The position numbers and the translations under genes were made by a program. Positions 62,109 through 64,000 of a stretch of DNA of 64,000 nt are shown piece after piece; within the stretch, counting starts at the first letter, position 1; each line of letters opens with the position of its first letter. Origin of the DNA: JAWPMV01 sp038527215 (GTDB taxonomy: Bacteria > Bacteroidota > Bacteroidia > J057); the NCBI GenBank assembly GCA_038527215.1, contig JBCBGC010000018.1, positions 14,137-78,136 on the forward strand. The letters run 5' to 3'. A model generated the notes under the pieces. It was given only the letters and a program-made list of their open reading frames with translations. It had not been told where the DNA came from and did no database searches.

Positions 62109-62116
62109 TAGCTTTG
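62109..62116 (+). promoter_or_regulatory. TAnnTTTG -7 element five bases before an ATG
   Basis: TAGCTTTG matches the TAnnTTTG consensus exactly and ends 5 bases before the methyltransferase start (62122), leaving almost no leader, as at 13657. Confidence 0.45.
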
Positions 62117-62121
62117 AGACG

Positions 62122-62841
62122 ATGAATCCTAACAGTAGCCCTCCAACCCAGATTGTACCTATTGCCATGCCGGGTACCCACGAAAAATTCCTGAGCTTTT
62201 TTCAGGGGCAGGGCATTGCCAGGGATACCCATATCCTGGATGTAGGGGCAGGGCATGGCGCTTTCACCAAGCGGCTGCACGAAATGGGCTATCAGGTATC
62301 GGCCTGTGATCTCTTTCCGGAGGAATTTCACTATCCGGAAGTGGAATGCCGGAAGGTGGACATCACCCAGGCTTTTCCCTATGCGGACAACAGCTTCGAC
62401 ATGGCCATCGCCATCGAGGTGAGTGAGCACATCAACGACCATGAGACTTTTTTCTGCGAAATGAGCCGCATCCTCAAGCCTGGCGGAATCCTGTATTTAT
62501 CCACGCCCAATATCCTATCGCTCAAGTCCCGCTTTCGCTTTTTGTTCAGCGGCTTTTACTATAGCTTCAAACCCCTGGACCTGCACAACTACAACGGCCT
62601 GCAACACGTGGCCGCTCGCACCCTGGACCAGTATAATTACATCGCCATCAAACAGGGCTTTGGCAAGGCTTCCTATGAGATTGACCGGGAGCAAAGCACT
62701 TCCCGCTGGCTCCTTTTATTCCTGGGGCCCTGGCTCTGGCTGCTCAAACAGATGAAGCGGATTCCGCAGGGCCACAACGACCGTAAATTACTGCTGGGCC
62801 GCTTGCTGTTTTTAGCTTTTACCAACCAAAAAAATCCTTGA
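62122..62841 (+). CDS. Class I SAM-dependent methyltransferase of a polysaccharide locus
   Basis: The 239-residue protein has motif I HILDVGAGHGAFTKRLHEMGY, CDLFPEEFHYPEVECRKVDITQAFPYADNSFDMAIAIEVSEHIND and the late SRILKPGGILYLSTPN, the order of Methyltransf_11 enzymes. A hydrophobic C-terminal stretch (WLLLFLGPWLWLL) may associate with the membrane, as in methyltransferases that modify lipid-linked sugars. It is followed after ten bases by a GT4 glycosyltransferase gene, so a surface-polysaccharide role is likely. ATG 62122 is chosen because the longer frame runs back through the repeat. Confidence 0.85.
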   Translation: MNPNSSPPTQIVPIAMPGTHEKFLSFFQGQGIARDTHILDVGAGHGAFTKRLHEMGYQVSACDLFPEEFHYPEVECRKVDITQAFPYADNSFDMAIAIEVSEHINDHETFFCEMSRILKPGGILYLSTPNILSLKSRFRFLFSGFYYSFKPLDLHNYNGLQHVAARTLDQYNYIAIKQGFGKASYEIDREQSTSRWLLLFLGPWLWLLKQMKRIPQGHNDRKLLLGRLLFLAFTNQKNP

Positions 62842-62851
62842 CCTAAAGCCC

Positions 62852-63952
62852 GTGACTGATGCTCCTCATATCTGTCTGGTGAACCTTTCCCAACGCTGGG
62901 GCGGAGGGGAGAAATGGCATGTGGAGGCAGCTCGCTTCCTGTCCACCCAGGGCTACCGGGTCAGTATGCTGGTGCATCCTGCAGCGGATTGGCTGGACCG
63001 ATTGGCCGGGAGTGAAGTAGGCGTGAAAAAAATGGCCCATTCCGGGCTGAGTTTCTTGAATCCTTTCCAATTAGGCAAGCTGCGGCGTTTTTTGCGGCAG
63101 CAAAAGGTCCGTCTGGTTCTGCTCAATGGTTCCAATGAACTGAAAACTGCGGGTCTGGCCGCCCACCTGACCGGAGGGATCAAGGTAGTGTATCGTCGAG
63201 GTCTGGCTCATCCCCCTAAGGGAACGCGCCTCAACCGCTGGCTCTTTACCAAGGTAGTAGACACCTTCCTGGTCAACTCCCGCATGACCGCCCAGCAGCT
63301 GTTGCATAACCTAAACCTGGACCCGGCAGAACTCGACATTCAATTGCTGTACAACGGTCTGGAAATTCCAGAACCTGTCCCGCATGCCATCCGTATGGAT
63401 GCACCCATGGTGTTAGGCATGGCGGCTCGGATGGTGCCCCAGAAAGGCCATGATTTGCTCCTGGAGGCGGCAAGGATTCTGAAGAAGAATCATCTGTCCT
63501 TTTTGTTACACCTGGCGGGGGACGGGCCTTTGCGCCCGGAACTGGAAGCGAAAGTGCTGGAATTAGGTCTTTCCAAAGAAGTGGTTTTTCATGGCTTCGT
63601 GCATGAGATGGGGCCTTTCCTGCAAGAATTGGATGTATACGTATGTTCCTCCCGGTTTGAAGGCTTTGGTTTTTCCATGGTTGAAGCCATGCTAAATGAA
63701 AAGCCCGTGGTAGCCTTTGACGCGAGCAGCAACCCAGAAGTAGTACAGCATCGATTGACCGGCTTATTGGCCCCAGCTTTTGATGCCAGGGCCTTTGCGG
63801 AAGCGATTGCCCGCTATATGCGAAATCCTCAATTGATTGCTGAACACGGGCAGGAAGGACGAGCTTTTGCCATCCGGAATTTTGCCCAGGAACGACAACA
63901 AGCCATCTTCAAGACACTGATAGAAAGTTGGCTCCTCGCCAGAGGAACCTAA
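62852..63952 (+). CDS. GT4-family glycosyltransferase
   Basis: The 366-residue protein starts at GTG. The N-terminal domain opens with HICLVNLSQRWGGGEKWHVEAARFL (GGxE loop), and the C-terminal Rossmann domain contains MVLGMAARMVPQKGHDLLLEAARIL, FLLHLAGDGPLRPELE and the E-x7-E motif in CSSRFEGFGFSMVEAMLNEKPVVAFD. These are the hallmarks of GT4 transferases acting on lipopolysaccharide or exopolysaccharide. The acceptor is unknown. The gene forms an operon with the methyltransferase. Confidence 0.9.
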   Translation: MTDAPHICLVNLSQRWGGGEKWHVEAARFLSTQGYRVSMLVHPAADWLDRLAGSEVGVKKMAHSGLSFLNPFQLGKLRRFLRQQKVRLVLLNGSNELKTAGLAAHLTGGIKVVYRRGLAHPPKGTRLNRWLFTKVVDTFLVNSRMTAQQLLHNLNLDPAELDIQLLYNGLEIPEPVPHAIRMDAPMVLGMAARMVPQKGHDLLLEAARILKKNHLSFLLHLAGDGPLRPELEAKVLELGLSKEVVFHGFVHEMGPFLQELDVYVCSSRFEGFGFSMVEAMLNEKPVVAFDASSNPEVVQHRLTGLLAPAFDARAFAEAIARYMRNPQLIAEHGQEGRAFAIRNFAQERQQAIFKTLIESWLLARGT

Positions 63953-64000
63953 GACGAGGCCTATTTTTATCCGAAAAAAATTCAGGAAAACCTTAACTTA

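Noticed and set aside
61601..62125. Overlapping forward frames in the 61.6-62.1 kb repeat region
   Set aside because: They translate the repeat ladder into near-identical peptides (SQRMLACSQRML type) in several frames, so they are repeat artefacts and not genes.

Overview
The window comes from the chromosome of a Bacteroidota bacterium, probably a marine or aquatic member of the Saprospirales/Lewinella type. The lineage is inferred from content and was not tested against a database. Supporting signs are several C-terminal type IX secretion (Por) sorting tails, a TonB-dependent receptor, many lipoproteins, Reg_prop, DUF5060 and DUF3500 proteins, a LytS/LytTR pair, AraC regulators, weak Shine-Dalgarno sequences, and promoter-like TAnnTTTG or TAnCTT boxes close to start codons. 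Nearly all genes lie on the + strand; only 11729-13006, 25994-26428 and 61361-61531 are on the - strand. I saw no rRNA, tRNA, CRISPR array, transposase or phage structural gene.

Layout. 1-2.4 kb: the end of a TonB receptor and a PepSY-TM protein, the usual iron-uptake pair. 2.6-7.6 kb: a putative alginate-degradation operon, with a PL6 lyase carrying the expected Lys/Arg pair, a heparinase II/III-fold lyase and a small secreted protein. 7.7-23.4 kb: mostly single-gene housekeeping or accessory functions (Reg_prop lipoprotein, methyltransferase, GNAT, GT87-like membrane protein, DinB, SulP transporter, LprI-like protein, Tat-exported TIM-barrel protein, a T9SS-exported putative polysaccharide lyase, AraC plus VOC, DUF1801). 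23.4-26 kb: an AT-rich islet with one 755-residue gene joining DUF262, an HNH-like motif and a C-terminal HEPN-like domain; this is the best candidate for a poorly described defence system. 26-28.2 kb: small lipoprotein and hypothetical genes and a HigA-type antitoxin with a decayed higB remnant in front of it. 28.3-40 kb: M24 peptidase, nucleoside hydrolase-like protein, DUF2059, DinB, AraC, SRPBCC, an ECF sigma factor with an overlapping membrane gene, and a redoxin followed by a cytochrome c/copper-monooxygenase-like T9SS protein. 40.5-51 kb: LytS/LytTR two-component system, phosphoesterase, hydrolases, DUF3500, PhzF, xylose-isomerase-like TIM barrel, DHFR-like protein, SGNH lipase and PLP decarboxylase. 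51-57 kb: three secreted or lipid-anchored proteins likely involved in glycan use (DUF5060 glycosidase, DUF1080 lipoprotein, T9SS beta-propeller-like protein); the last two share a duplicated upstream element. 57-64 kb: Crp/Fnr regulator, outer-membrane and serine-hydrolase pair, DHFR-like protein, then a methyltransferase and GT4 glycosyltransferase that look like the start of a polysaccharide locus.

Three intergenic regions (22.6, 40.0-40.5 and 61.6-62.0 kb) carry one family of palindromic REP-like repeats. Two others (16.8 and 60.1 kb) carry nested inverted repeats built around a CACTTTTT...AAAAAGTG core. Together the genes describe a surface- and periplasm-oriented polysaccharide degrader; the sequence-level surprises lie in the defence islet, the toxin remnant and the repeat families.
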